60,000 nucleotides of DNA from Apostichopus japonicus (lineage: Eukaryota; Echinodermata; Holothuroidea; Aspidochirotida; Stichopodidae). Below, piece after piece: positions 38,950 through 50,722 of the stretch (positions are counted from its first letter, which is position 1; the number at the start of each line of letters is the position of its first letter). The stretch covers positions 16,128,821-16,188,820 of the forward strand of contig NC_092578.1 of the NCBI RefSeq assembly GCF_037975245.1, given 5' to 3'. Under the pieces are notes generated by a model that was given only the letters and a program-made list of their open reading frames with translations, searched no databases and was not told where the DNA came from. The translations under genes were made by a program, and so were the position numbers.

Positions 38950-41900
38950 GCCCAAACTACCTACTTTCAATTTCTATCCTCTTTTGTTTATCTTTTCTTT
39001 ATCTTGATTCTCTTTAGTTTCTATCAGTTGTTTGTTCCTTTTTTTCTCTATTTATGTTTTTTGGTCAAAGCACCTCTTAGATTTTGTTAGAGGTAAATTT
39101 TAAAAATGTGGTTTAGTAAGCTTCATTAGGCGATCTTTCATTTCAATAAAGGACAAATTTTTGTAAAATGAAAAATTATTTACTAAATTTTTTGAACCAC
39201 TTGATCAATTTTCAATAGAAGACTTACAAGGAGTACCCTTTGGTTTCCCAAAAAAGTGACTTAAAATTGGCAGTAAAATATATTAATAACAGCTTCCATT
39301 TTCTCCAATGGTTCACTCTAGCTTTTATATAAAAAAACTGAAGTTAATAGAGTTTTTTGTACTGTCTATCACATACACACACAACATGCCAAGGTTTGTC
39401 TAGTGCAGTTGACCCACTACAAATTGCACATATGTCAGTAAATATTTACCCTCCTTTATTGAATCAGCTGTTTCTCCTGATTATTTATTCCCTTTTAGTA
39501 AACAATAACTACCAATAACATCCGTAGTTTACTACTATTTTTTCTTATGTTAACAGATGTAGAATTATATTAAAGTTGCAGGTGTATGTCATACCTCTGT
39601 GATATATTAAACATTGTTTACTTAAAGAAACTCCCTCGCTTCTTGGTACAAAACAACATTCTCGTTTCTAAAAGATGTGGGTATTAGAGTGTTGTATACC
39701 AGTTTTATTATTATTTCATTATTTTAATTACAAGTTTACATCTAGCATGCATCATATACATTATTACTCTCCAAGGCACTCACACAATAATAATTTTTTC
39801 AAGTAGAGCAGCAAATAGTAATTAATAGTTATAAATTTTCTAGCATTGAATTATGCCGTAAACTTGACAAAAAATACGAGAGACATCTTAAACCAGGATA
39901 GTGCAAAATGTCTGGCATTATTTCCCTTTGTTGAAGAACAAATGTTGTTTTCAAATCAAACTGAATTTAAATTGAAAAGACTTTTCGAGGGTGTCTCAGT
40001 TAATCAAATCATTTTTAGGTTGGGTAATAACCCACATATTTGTCACATGTGCCAGAAATTCATGACTAATCTCAAAAGCCGGCTTAATATAAAGAAAGCT
40101 AAATTGACCACAACCAGCCAATTGGGATTGAGTTTTAAAGTAGACACTAACCCCTGCACCCCACTTTTAACGATCTATGGGATAGAGATTAATTTCATAA
40201 TTAACTCCCCCCACACAGCTAAGAAAAGTCTCATTCCATTTGGGAGGTATCACAGATTTATTATTCCTTCACCTGCAAGACTGGGTCAAGTCTAAATATG
40301 ACATCATCGAGCCACATGTACTTCAATTTAAAGGGTCATTTGTCACAAACTAAAAGTGATATGAAATTTTAACAGGACTGATCTGTCTTTTTATGTTATA
40401 CAAAGAATAATTAATATGATCTGAAATATTGTCAGGTAAAAATGAAATTTAAAGTTATGCCTCAATTATTTCTTTTTATATATTTTATTTTAATGTTAGC
40501 GATTTGTCCCTGCATTATGACAATGATTCCCTCTCACAACCAATGTTTACATTATACTTATTTGTAAATAAAAGTACACAACACATAGAAAAGATTTAAC
40601 GAGAAAAAGACTTACAATTGTTAAGAGAGCTCCTTTGTCAAACTTTGGCAGAAACGAAATAAGCTGAGGTTCTTCGTCTGGCTCACAACGGATAAATCCG
40701 CTTAAATAGATAAAAACAAAATAATTCTGTGATGAATTGACTGTAATAGTACCTGTGATTAGTACACTTGATATACACTACACATATTAAGGAGAGGCCC
40801 TTTTTGAACTTGTGGCAGCCAAACACAAATTTTGCAGAATCTGAAAGATTTGTAAGAGATTTTAACTTGTAGATACACAAAATGTTACAGTAAAACAACA
40901 AAATTTCTGCATTAAAACTTAAGCTTGGGCTTAGCCTCAAACTGATTTTCTTTCTCTCTGAACTAAAATTGAGATGCCGATATCGTAAGTTAAATTAATA
41001 TCTTAAAGGAATATCCCTAATAGCAGACAATGGGACATTTACATTGATAAGAAAAGTATCCTACATTATTAGTTGAACATCCCATCTCAGTATCTTTTTC
41101 CTAACTCTAGACAGCAGACAATGGGACATTTACATTGATAAGAAAAGTATCTTACATTATTAGTTGAAAATCCCATATCAGTATCTTTTCCTAACTCTAG
41201 ACAGCAGACAATGGGACATTTACATTGATAAGAAAAGTATCTTACATTATTAGTTGAAAATCCCATATCAGTATCTTTTTCCTAACTCTAGACAGCAGAC
41301 AATGGGACATTTACATTGATAAGAAAAGTATCTTACATTATTAGTTGAAAATCCCATATCAGTATCTTTTTCCTAACTCTAGACAGCAGACAATGGGACA
41401 TTTACATTGATAAGAAAAGTATCTTACATTATTAGTTGAAAATCCCATATCAGTATCTTTTTCCTAACTCTAGACATGGTTCTTTGAATGTAAACAATTT
41501 TGTAACAGTTGTAACCTTCCATACTCCAGGACATTCATCATAGTAGGAGGTCTGTGATGTCATTATGCCAAACATGATTTGAAAGCTTTACTTTCCTAAT
41601 ATAATATAGTTGTTTACTTATCCTTTAAAAGTGCTGCATTTGGGAAACTTGTTTACTCTGTCAATGTTCCCTGCATTTAGAAATTTCTTCAATATGCAAA
41701 TTTATTTGTAAGAATATTACTTTCCCTCAGTGACTTAAATGACTTAGATGACTTAAATGACTTAAATATTATGAAGAAAAAAGAAAGAAATCCTTGGCTC
41801 AATTGCCATGGCAACAACATGACAATCTGAGATATCCAAAATGCAAAGTGATCCTTACCAAGGTATAAGTTCCAAGACTGGCTGCAATCTGGTGTTGAAC

Positions 41901-44900
41901 AGAGCAATGACATCATCAGCGTGGTCCTCTTCCAAAGTCTTCTGGAACAAAACGGCGAGACGTTCGCCCGTCGGGTCCCAGGCCATGTCTTGGATCAAGC
42001 CTCCGATCCTGTAGGTTGGGATAGATAAATTACAAGGAACCTAGAATATTTGATGATCAATACAGAACAAATGTTTTACAAAAGACCTCTACTCCTCCCT
42101 AAATCTACCCCCCCCCCAAAAAAAAAAAACCTAAGAAATTTGCAGCTACTGCTTGTTTCTGCAGTATAAACCTTTCCTGCAGAAGCATAAATCTTGCTCC
42201 TCCAATTCAAGAAATAAAGAAATGGATTTTAAAAGCTGCAATTTTTGGTTGCATTGCAAATGAATCATCACCTTTCATACAAAATTATTAGCATTAAACA
42301 CCTAGTGTACTGTTTTTGGAGGAGTCCAGGAAATGATTTATCCAGTATCACATAGCAAAATGCTATGAGGAGTGGACAAATTGCTATACCAGTGCAAAAA
42401 TGTATAGCAGTGTTTGTACATAGAGACAGTAGCATTTTTATGAGAGCTTTTAAAGAAAGTCTATTGAAACTTTCAAAACTGCTACACAAAATTTGAACAC
42501 CCAATCATTCCCTAATGTCATTTGCATAGATAAAATATATACATTTCTTTTTTGAATCTAGAAGAACAAGAGAATCGAAAGTGTAAAATCTACCTGACTC
42601 CTTCAAGATCACCATCCTCGTAAACGACTTCGCTCAGATCTGCGCACTTCACAGCAGCCTGAGCTCCACCGGTGGTGGCGCCCCCAACTTTGGTCTCGTT
42701 GAAATTCAGAGAATAAATAGCCGGTTCCTTCGCCGAACAGAACAGTAAAATCTGGCTGTCGGGACTCCAACAGGCCGCTTGGAGTCTGCCGGAGAGTTGA
42801 GTCCACTTCTCACACGTCCAGGAATGCGTTTCCCAAACTCTGAAGAAAATAATGACAATGAGAAGATCAATGACTGTCGCCCTCTGTGATCTATTCACAG
42901 GAATAAAAAAAGGATTTTATGGGTATAGGGTAACTTTATCTTCAAGAGATTGGTATGGGATATTCAATCAGCAAAGTGCTGTATTTGTATTTTTTACAGT
43001 ATCAATTTCAACATTTTTCACGTTTTAAATAAAACACTTCTAGATATACCTGAAAACAGCAGAAGGAGTAGCAGCTAGCAGCCTGGATTTATCCGGTGAC
43101 CAACGTAACAAGGACACTCCACCACCCCCGCCTCTACCCACGGCGTAACTGGTCTCACGAGGGACGTTCCACACCATCATCACTGTATCCCATGGCGATG
43201 CTGAGGTCAGCAGACGACCCCTTGGATCCCATGCCAGTGTTGTGATTGGACAGTTAGTGTGGTGACTTAGCACTTGGGCAGATCCTGCCGACGGCCTGAT
43301 GGATGATATATATGAACAGTATGATGTTAAAAGGGCAAACATGTGACGTAACTCATCCCTAGTAGACTAGTGAACATCTGCAAAGGATAGAGCTAACACA
43401 TCTATGCACACTGAAGAGAGTTAACATATCTATGTACACTGCATAGAGCTCACACATCTATGTACACTGCATAGAGCTAACACATCTATGCATATTGCAT
43501 AGAGCTAACACAATTATGCACACTGCATAGAGCTAAACATCTATGCACACTCAATAGAGCTAAAACATCTATGCATATTGCCTAGAGCTAACACATTTAT
43601 ACACACTGCATAGACCTAACACATCTATGCATATTGCATAGAGCTAACACATCTATTCACATCACCTTGAGCTAACACCCCTAAGGACATTTGACCAGAG
43701 CTGACACATCTACACACATTGCATACAGCTGGCAAATTACATAAATATTTGTCATTACTTCAAGGTCACGTCACTTAACCAAATCAAGTTATGATCAGAA
43801 TGAGAGTTCCCAAAATCAGCGAGGCCACTATCTACTTTTGATCAGAGAGTGCTGTAGCGAGAAAATTCCTTGGATCTGGTCTAGTCATATCTGTTTTTCT
43901 AAGAGTTTCCTGTTTCTTTCTGACTAATGTCGCCTGCCATTTGTGTGTACCTTGTTGACTGTGATGCTGGGTCTAGATGCCAGACCAAGACACAGGACTG
44001 ACAACCAACAGCTAAGATTCCAGCAGAGAATGGTTTCCAGGCCAAACAGGAGACACCATGTTGGTATCGATGCTTTAAGGTGGGCACAATGTCGCTAGTC
44101 GGTGAAAGAAAAAAACAAAAGTTAGATTGTATCTGCATGACTGGAAATGATACACTAAGAAAGCACCGACTGCACCTAGGGGGGTGTGATGATATCATCA
44201 TATGTTGGAAATGAGATATAGAGCATTGTTAACAATGATGAATCATATAAGCCTACATGTATGCTGCCTGCAGGCCCTGCATTCTGTATCAGACTTGTAT
44301 GAGTTCATACTTAACTAATCTAACATAGTTACCAGTAGTCACACTTCAAACCATAGTATTTGAACACACAGGGGTATTCATACTAAGTTAAGGCACGTTG
44401 GAAATCTAGTATAGATGAATAGCGCTAGATGACGGAAAGTTTGCTTATTCTTGTAACCGTACACGTACCAAGAGGAATTCTACTTGTACTCGTTCTATGG
44501 GTTTGTATTGTATTCACCAAACCTACAAAATCTCTCCTACCGTGAACATATTGTCCATTCTTTGTTCTTTTGCTGACATTTTTCGGTTATTTTGTCCAAG
44601 GGACGACCAGAAAAAAGTTTTGCTACACGTTTTCGGACAACCAACTTTGCTGTTCGGAAAACCGGGAAAAAAACTTCAAAATTTGCCGTGCTATGAGCTA
44701 TGCTTACCTGTCAGCAGTGAATACCTTGATAGAGTCATTCTGCCAGGCTACTGCACACTTGTTAGTATGTGGATGCCAGGCAAAGGCACGAATCTCGGAT
44801 TCAGCCCAGTCTCTCACAACACTGTATTCAGATATCAGCTCGGGCCTTGACAACTGTTGGCAAGAACATATATATATGCAGACATCAAAAATTGCCAAAA

Positions 44901-46415
44901 TCAATGGATGAAATAAAGTCTGTTACTTAATTAATAATTGACAAACAATTACAAATAAACCTTCCATAGCAGATAATGCATCAATGTTGTTTTGTCTTGC
45001 ATATGAAACAATTCATGGTAAAAATGTTGTGCTTAAAGGCATTGAAGACTCGCCCCAAGCCGCGCTCTGCAAAAGTTAACTTTCCGTTGCTTGCAAGTGA
45101 AGTTTTCTGCTTGTTGCTACAAAATGCAGACAGTTATGAAACGTGGTACCTTGTTATCTTTAGCTGGACCTGAGATGTCCATCGCTGTATCGTTTGTACA
45201 CTGTGCTGTGGGTATTGAATGCAGCTGTATGTACTGACTGTACACTAGTGTCTAATTACCGAAGGTAGCAAGCTGTGTGCATATTTTCTGGGATCAATGG
45301 TGGTGTCTAACACTTCTGTTACACCTCATTCGAAACTATGTCAAATTACCGGCATGAGACGTTTCATTGTGCGCGAGTCATCACACCCTTTAATAGGGAA
45401 GTGCACCTCGTATTGATGTAAGTAGAGAAACAAAATAAAGGTGAGACCTACTGTCATGTGAGGATATATAGACCCCTGGAGTGTGGAAGCAGCTCGTACT
45501 GCTGTGAGACAGCCGTACGCCATACTGGAAACCAGCCAAGGAACTGAAGGGGGAAAATATAGCAAAAAACATGAAAAAATAAGAAAATACAAAATTAGAT
45601 GAATATAAAACTGTTGGAGATGGGTGGATTATTACAAACATCTGACAGAATCCATTCAATGTGTGAATTTGTTTTGATGGGAGCATGCCCTTTTAACATG
45701 TTAAGATCGATATAAATATGCCTTAACATGTTGTAATTCATGGCAGCATGATTTTAATGAAGGGACGTTATTACACCAGTGGTCAGGGGAGCAATGATCT
45801 GTGAAACAATTACACCCCAATCTAGTGTATTCCTTAAACTTACCATCTGATCTCTCTTCTGCCATTTCTTCTAACATTCCACTCACTCCATTTTCATTGC
45901 ACGAGTACCAAGCTCTCTTCCACAGAGGTATGTCTCCTTTATTCGGTAAAAATGCCGACTGAGCGCTCTCCTCAATGGCAAGGGAGGCCAAGGTATCTGT
46001 AGATGCCTCGATGATTGGCAAGTTGATTCCCTAAAGATCGTAGGAGGAATATTCAATCAATTAATTGATCGATTGCTAGGAAATAATGCATGGCAGGACT
46101 TATACGGATGTTGTAAGGACCATGGCATTCGTTCCAATATAAGCAGCCATAGTGCCTTTGAAATTTCATTTTTAACAATGATAACTCAATGTAACCCACC
46201 AAAGACACTTTCATAATCAACAGGACAAATGTTACAATGTACATAAAAAAAACTGTAAAAATCAATGATTACCTGTAAACTATTTCCTATTAGAGTTGTT
46301 GCTTCGTCTTCAGGTCTGGCTATCAAATCCCCATTTTGCTCAGCGACGGTGACGATTCCAAGTGCTGGCGGTGGGAGACTTTCTTGAAGAGAACACATTC
46401 TACTCTTCTCTTAAT
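38498..46415 (-). CDS. AAAS: AAAS (aladin), nuclear pore WD40 protein, complete
   Basis: Aladin is a WD-repeat nucleoporin held at the pore by NDC1; human mutations cause triple-A syndrome. Coding exons in order: 46398-46273 (exon itself from 46415, after an acceptor), 46030-45844, 45543-45452, 44853-44708, 44094-43951, 43295-43050, 42839-42594, 42008-41859, 40700-40616 and 38641-38498 (stop TGA). All ten junctions are AG/GT with matching phases, giving 521 residues against 546 in human. Matches include the N-terminal [109 protein letters not shown] and [11 protein letters not shown]. The 17 untranslated bases after an acceptor imply an upstream non-coding exon. Confidence 0.95.
38750..38945. 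repeat. (TA)n microsatellite
   Basis: About 190 bp of nearly pure TA/TATATG lies in the last AAAS intron. The Tyr-Ile repeat open frames on both strands are artefacts. Confidence 0.95.
39822..40295 (+). other. Unrecognised open frame inside an AAAS intron
   Basis: A stop-free plus-strand frame of about 157 codons lies antisense to AAAS in its last intron. It contains CHMCQKF and ends at TAA/TGA context near 40295. There is no good ATG at the start, I recognise no family, and codon use is AT-rich like the intron. It could be a transposon remnant or chance. I do not call it a gene. Confidence 0.2.
41003..41628. mobile_element. TTAA-flanked MITE carrying an internal 91-bp tandem array
   Basis: The left end TTAAAGGAATA and right end TATCCTTTAA are inverted, within the AAAS intron between exons 40616-40700 and 41859-42008. 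The right third resembles other MITEs here (GTCTGTGATGTCATTATG). The left two thirds are a tandem array. Confidence 0.65.
41020..41477. repeat. 91-bp tandem repeat, 5 units
   Basis: CAGCAGACAATGGGACATTT restarts at 41112, 41202, 41293 and 41384, with a first unit from about 41022. Units are almost identical, so the amplification looks recent. It lies inside the MITE at 41003-41628. Confidence 0.95.
43378..43735. repeat. About 29-bp minisatellite
   Basis: Degenerate units of GAGCTAACACATCTATGCAC (then ACTGCATA) repeat about a dozen times in the AAAS intron between exons 43050-43295 and 43951-44094. Confidence 0.9.
45033..45393. mobile_element. TTAA-flanked MITE, family A copy 2
   Basis: TTAA lies at both ends, with inverted-repeat core TGAAGACTCG/GCGAGTC. 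Internal phrases (CTTGCAAGTGAAGTTTT, CAGTTATGAAACGTG, TGGACCTGAGATGTCCATCG) match copy 1 at 1753-2128 in inverted orientation. It is in an AAAS intron. Confidence 0.8.
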
Positions 46416-47104
46416 CTGCAAACATTACAATAGAAATTAAATTTGAAAATTAAGAGACAAGCTGGTAGTACACACTGAATAGTTTGCAATCTTAGTGAAC
46501 TGAATTAATGAGATGGAGTACAGATCGATAATCAATTAAATAAAATAGCTTTTTGAACAACTTTTGATTGTTTGTCTGGGTGTTGAAGAAATTGAGGATT
46601 ATATCAGTAATCGCTAACTCATAAACCTTACATCGATTCAAAAATCTATGAGGGTGTCTGAGTTTTATCAACTGTTACCTTAAATCCAGTAATACTCTGT
46701 AGATTAGTAACATTGGCAACCAAACACTCAAAGATGATTTAAGGTACTGTGGGCTGGTTGTCTTTCGTAACCATATTTCACCTGTCACCAAATTAAATCA
46801 GCAATGACAAGAATGGCTTCAGTCCTAGTCCTCTGCACAGTACTCAGTAGGATAGGCTTAAGTTTGTACGTACCTCTAGGCCTACTATGAAAACTCTTCA
46901 GCCTAAGCTAGGCATCAAAAGTTAGGCACCTAGTAACATAATACTACAGTAGGCCTATGATTTAGTATTGCAGCTTTATTGTCACAATTCCAATGTAAGA
47001 GTTTTTGTTTTGAGTCTTTAAATGGTCTTGTATATTCAAATTATGATTTGCACGGGCCCAAAAAAGTATTAAAGATCCCAACATATAACCTATTTTGGCC
47101 TAAC
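46416..47104. other. Upstream of AAAS, no gene seen
   Basis: AT-rich sequence that probably contains the intron 5' of the AAAS start exon. A non-coding first exon and promoter are expected further right but cannot be placed. Confidence 0.45.
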
Positions 47105-47276
47105 TTTAGAATCCGTACCATATGAATGGGAAAGCTTACTTCGAATCGGCAGAATAAGGTTAGGGGTTAGGAAGTAGGGTTAGGAATTAGGGTTAGGAAG
47201 TAGGGAATAGGGTTAGGGAGTAGGGTTAGGAAGTAGGGTTAGGAATTAAGTAGGGTCGAATGGTACGGATTCTAAA
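47105..47276. mobile_element. 172-bp inverted-repeat element filled with telomere-like repeats
   Basis: TTTAGAATCCGTACCAT (47105) and its inverse ATGGTACGGATTCTAAA (ending 47276) bound a core made of TTAGGG-like phrases (GGGTTAGGAAGTAGGGTTAGG and variants). It lies in the region upstream of AAAS. Confidence 0.8.
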
Positions 47277-48215
47277 TTAGTACCCCTATTTTGTGTAGCC
47301 TTGGCCTACGAAATTGGGAGCGCATGTGAAAAGCCCATAGATTCAAACTTCCAATGCAAGTACTACTACTAGTACATGTTTACACGTCTGTTGTAGTCCT
47401 ATTGGGCCTAACGTTAGGTCTACTGATGTTATTTCTCTAGCCTTATCATCACGGAAGCACACTGTACACGGACTGACTGACAGTTACACGTAAAGTTACC
47501 CCTTTGACGACGAAAGCGCATTTACTTGCGTCTCAATGATAGCCTATTTTTCACGGTGTTAACTTAGTTTTCTCGGTTGCTGTTATCTTATTTATGTTAT
47601 TCAAAAATAGATTAACTGGGTGGAAACTGTTTTGATGAGTATTTCGGTACCGCTTGAATTTTGGTTGCGAAAAGCAGAAGTGGGTGAATACACATTATAT
47701 ACTCTCCATCGGGGGTGTGTCTAAAACGAAGACCTCTAAAACGAAGACCGAAGATAGAAGACTGGAAAAATCGAAAACAAATAAAGATGTCTTCGTTTTT
47801 CGATCTTCGTTTTCGAGATTTGCAATATAGGCAAATCTCGAAAAGGAAGACAGAATAACGAAGACCTGCAATAATAATCAATTAAAACATACAATGGTAA
47901 TGAAACTCTCGGAGTAGATCATATAAGGTTTAATGGCCGTGTCAGCCCTAGGGACGGGGGAGTGGGGATTATGAAACCATCGGTTACGTGGTAACATGGA
48001 GGTAAAAACAGCTGTTTTTACCTCCATGGTGGTAAGGCGCAAGTCAGGTAAGCTTATGGGCATCCGCACAACTATACTCTATTACGGCTTTTTCATAATT
48101 GCGGTCACGATTGACTTTATTTGTCAGGTGTCCTTCTCTCCTTTTCTTCATATTGTCTGTCTCATCTTCATTGGAAAATGAACATCCAATAAGCATTCTA
48201 CTAGTAGTTGCAGAT

Positions 48216-48352
48216 ACAAAACGAATTTAGCTTGAAATATCGAAGTCTTCGTTTTTCGATCTTCGTTTTCGATCTTCGCAGTATAGGCAAATCTCGAAAA
48301 GAGAGACCGAATAAGGAAGACTTCGATATTTCAAGCTAACTTTGTTTGGTAT
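48216..48352. repeat. Palindromic sub-element in the left arm
   Basis: AGCTTGAAATATCGAAGTCT (from 48229) is matched by its inverse ending at 48337, and weaker complementarity extends outward. It has no counterpart in the right arm, so it may be a separate small insertion using the same sub-repeats. Confidence 0.6.
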
Positions 48353-48359
48353 GTGAACC

Positions 48360-49153
48360 CATGGGCGTCAACAGGTGGGGGACGGGGGGGGGACATGTCC
48401 CCCCCACTTTCAAAAGTGGAGGGGATATCATATCATTTGTCCCCCCACTTTTCAGAGCAGTTATTAAAAAAATCACATGCATATGCGCGATTTTCTATCA
48501 CAATTGCTGAGCTGATTCAAGTAGAATCTAACTTAAGAATCATTATCAATAAATTGCACTGGAAATTAGAACAGTGCTTGGCCCTTTATCCCCCTTCCTC
48601 CGATATTCACCCTCCCCGCTTCGTCCGAGACCTCTGATAAAAGTTTGTGCGATGTTTGAACGATGTTTTAGAGTGTTTTGTGGAAGCACCCCTTCTCGCC
48701 AGAAATGGAATTCCCCTTGCCCTACACTGTGAATCAGAGAAAACGACGCATTTCAACTTGAAAACAAGTCGAAGACCCCACCAGGAAGGTAATATCATAT
48801 ATTTTAGGCCCTACAGACAGTATTCTGCCTGTATGCAGGGTATTATATGATACCAAACTACCGAAAATATTTCGTTTGAGATGGACGCTGTGTAATTCGT
48901 TTCCCTTGGTGTCAGAACGGCATCTTTCTACCAGTACTTTCCGTCGGAATTTAGTTTTGTGAGACAAAATTTCTCCTCACAGATCTGGTTCTGATGTAAC
49001 TAAAAACGACTCAGGAAGGCCGTCTCCTGCGATCTAGGGGGTCTTATGTACCCAAAATTTTCTGGTACGCTACGCGCCAACCAATGGTGGCGCTCCGCTT
49101 AGATAGTATAGTGTCCCCCCCCCCCCACTTTCTGAAACCTGCTGACGCCCATG
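48360..49153. mobile_element. Nested element with 8-bp target duplication (hAT-like size)
   Basis: CATGGGCGTCAACAGGT at the left and ACCTGCTGACGCCCATG at the right (one difference, inverted) are flanked by TGTGAACC on both sides (48352-48359 and 49154-49161). The element is 794 bp with poly-G/C tracts near both ends and carries the hairpin core AGCGCCACCA (minus strand, near 49065-49110) also found twice at 21.6-22.9 kb. It inserted into the middle of the long-inverted-repeat element. Confidence 0.85.
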
Positions 49154-49601
49154 TGTGAACCTATTGGTAAAATGCTTATTAGATGTTTATTTTCCAAAGA
49201 AAATGAGACAGACAATATGAAGAAAAAGATATCAGGAACCCTGACAAATAAAGTCAATGGTAATTTTGAAAAAAGCCGTAATACATCACAGTTGTACAGA
49301 TGCTGATAAGCTTTAATGACTTGCTCCATACCACGTTACCAATGGTTTCATAATCCCCACTCCCCGTCCCTAGGGCTGACACGGCCATTAAACCTTATAT
49401 GATCTACTCGGAGAGTTTCATGACGATTGTACCTGTTTTAAATGATTATTATTGCAGGTCTTCGGTCTTCCTTTTCGAGATTTGCCTATATTGCGATTCT
49501 CGAAAACGAAGTCTTTGTTTTAGATGTCTTTGTTGTAGAGATTTCACCAGTCTTCTGTCTTCGTTTTAGAGGTCTTCGTTTTAGACACACCCCTCCATCG
49601 G

Positions 49602-50714
49602 TCCTGAACAACGTACATTGTTGTTTGCAATGCCTGCGAAATTGGCATTTCGTAACTGCATGATATAGATGGAAGAACAGAGTAGGGGAGGGGATAGGGG
49701 AATAAAGACAAGGGTTGATCAAGGGATGAAATAAAGGGAAACATCAAAGCTAACTTGGGGTAAGAGGCGATGGAATGGAGAGAGCCCACAACAAAGGTTT
49801 TTGTCAGTTATTAGTATATGTCTATTAGAGTTTGTAAGAGTAACTCAATTTAACTGTGCATTTTAACTTCAACAGAAATTATATTTTTCGTCCATATCTT
49901 TTCAAAACATTTCTGCTTAATGAGTAAAGCCTACTTCCCATACAAATTTACATATGAACAATTACATAAATAATCTGACAAAACAGTAATAGTTTGATAA
50001 ATAAACTTTCTTTATTTCATATCAATTCCTCTCCAAGAGAAAGGAAACCAGTTGCATATGGGGAATTTTTTTGGAAAAATAGACAATGCTTACAAAGCGC
50101 ACTCTCCTAAATATATTTACAAGTGCTTGGAACAGGACAGTAGTCAAGCCAGGGCACATGAGGGGGGAAGGGGGGAGGGGGCATGCTCCCACCCATGCAA
50201 TCTTGTTGGTTCTATATTCTATATTAGCACAAGATTAGGCCATTACTTCATGTGACCTACATTCCCAGTATATTTGCATATGCATAACGTATCTATAAAT
50301 GTCAATGACTAATTGATTTTATTAATAGGTTCTTTTTATTTCAATGACTAGGTTCATACTGTGACAGAAGAGCAGTTCTCCCAAGGTGTGTGTCACATGA
50401 CCGGTATAAGGCTATTCTGTTGAGTGTGGTTTTACTTATTTTGACAATGCTCGGTTCATTTCCTTTCAGCTGTTAACATGATTATCAATTGACTGAAATT
50501 AACTCATTCATCGGGAAGTTTCTTCACAATTTAAAAAGAAACAAATGCGGATTGGACAAACTTAATTTACCAATCTTCAATCACTTGTTATTGGTAACAA
50601 AAGGCAATGATTTAATCAATGTTTTACACTTCAACATGTCTGTTATCTGATTGCATGTTTGCATCTTGCTTGCTTAATACTTGGAATGTATAGATTCACT
50701 CTATTGAATCATAG
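49602..50714. other. Intergenic, no gene seen
   Basis: Sequence between AAAS upstream and WDR24 downstream without a recognised coding block. A G-rich run lies near 50160. Confidence 0.45.
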
Positions 50715-50722
50715 GTTTAGAG

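Larger units (their letters stand above)
47713..49592. mobile_element. Long-inverted-repeat (Mutator/foldback-like) element with 9-bp target duplication
   Basis: Ends GGGTGTGTCTAAAACGAAGA and the exact inverse of that start are flanked by CTCCATCGG on both sides (47704-47712 and 49593-49601). The inverted arms run for several hundred bases (for example GGGACGGGGGAGTGGGGATT on the left and its inverse on the right) and are built of sub-repeats of AAAACGAAGAC and AATCTCGAAAA. A 9-bp duplication with long arms is typical of Mutator-like elements; sea-urchin TU foldback elements are another comparison. No transposase is visible. A second element interrupts the centre. Confidence 0.85.

Noticed and set aside
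38710-38970. Long Tyr-Ile repeat open frames on both strands
   Set aside because: They are translations of a TA dinucleotide microsatellite.
47105-47276. Chromosome end or fusion point
   Set aside because: The TTAGGG-like repeats are few, degenerate and enclosed by inverted ends inside ordinary sequence.
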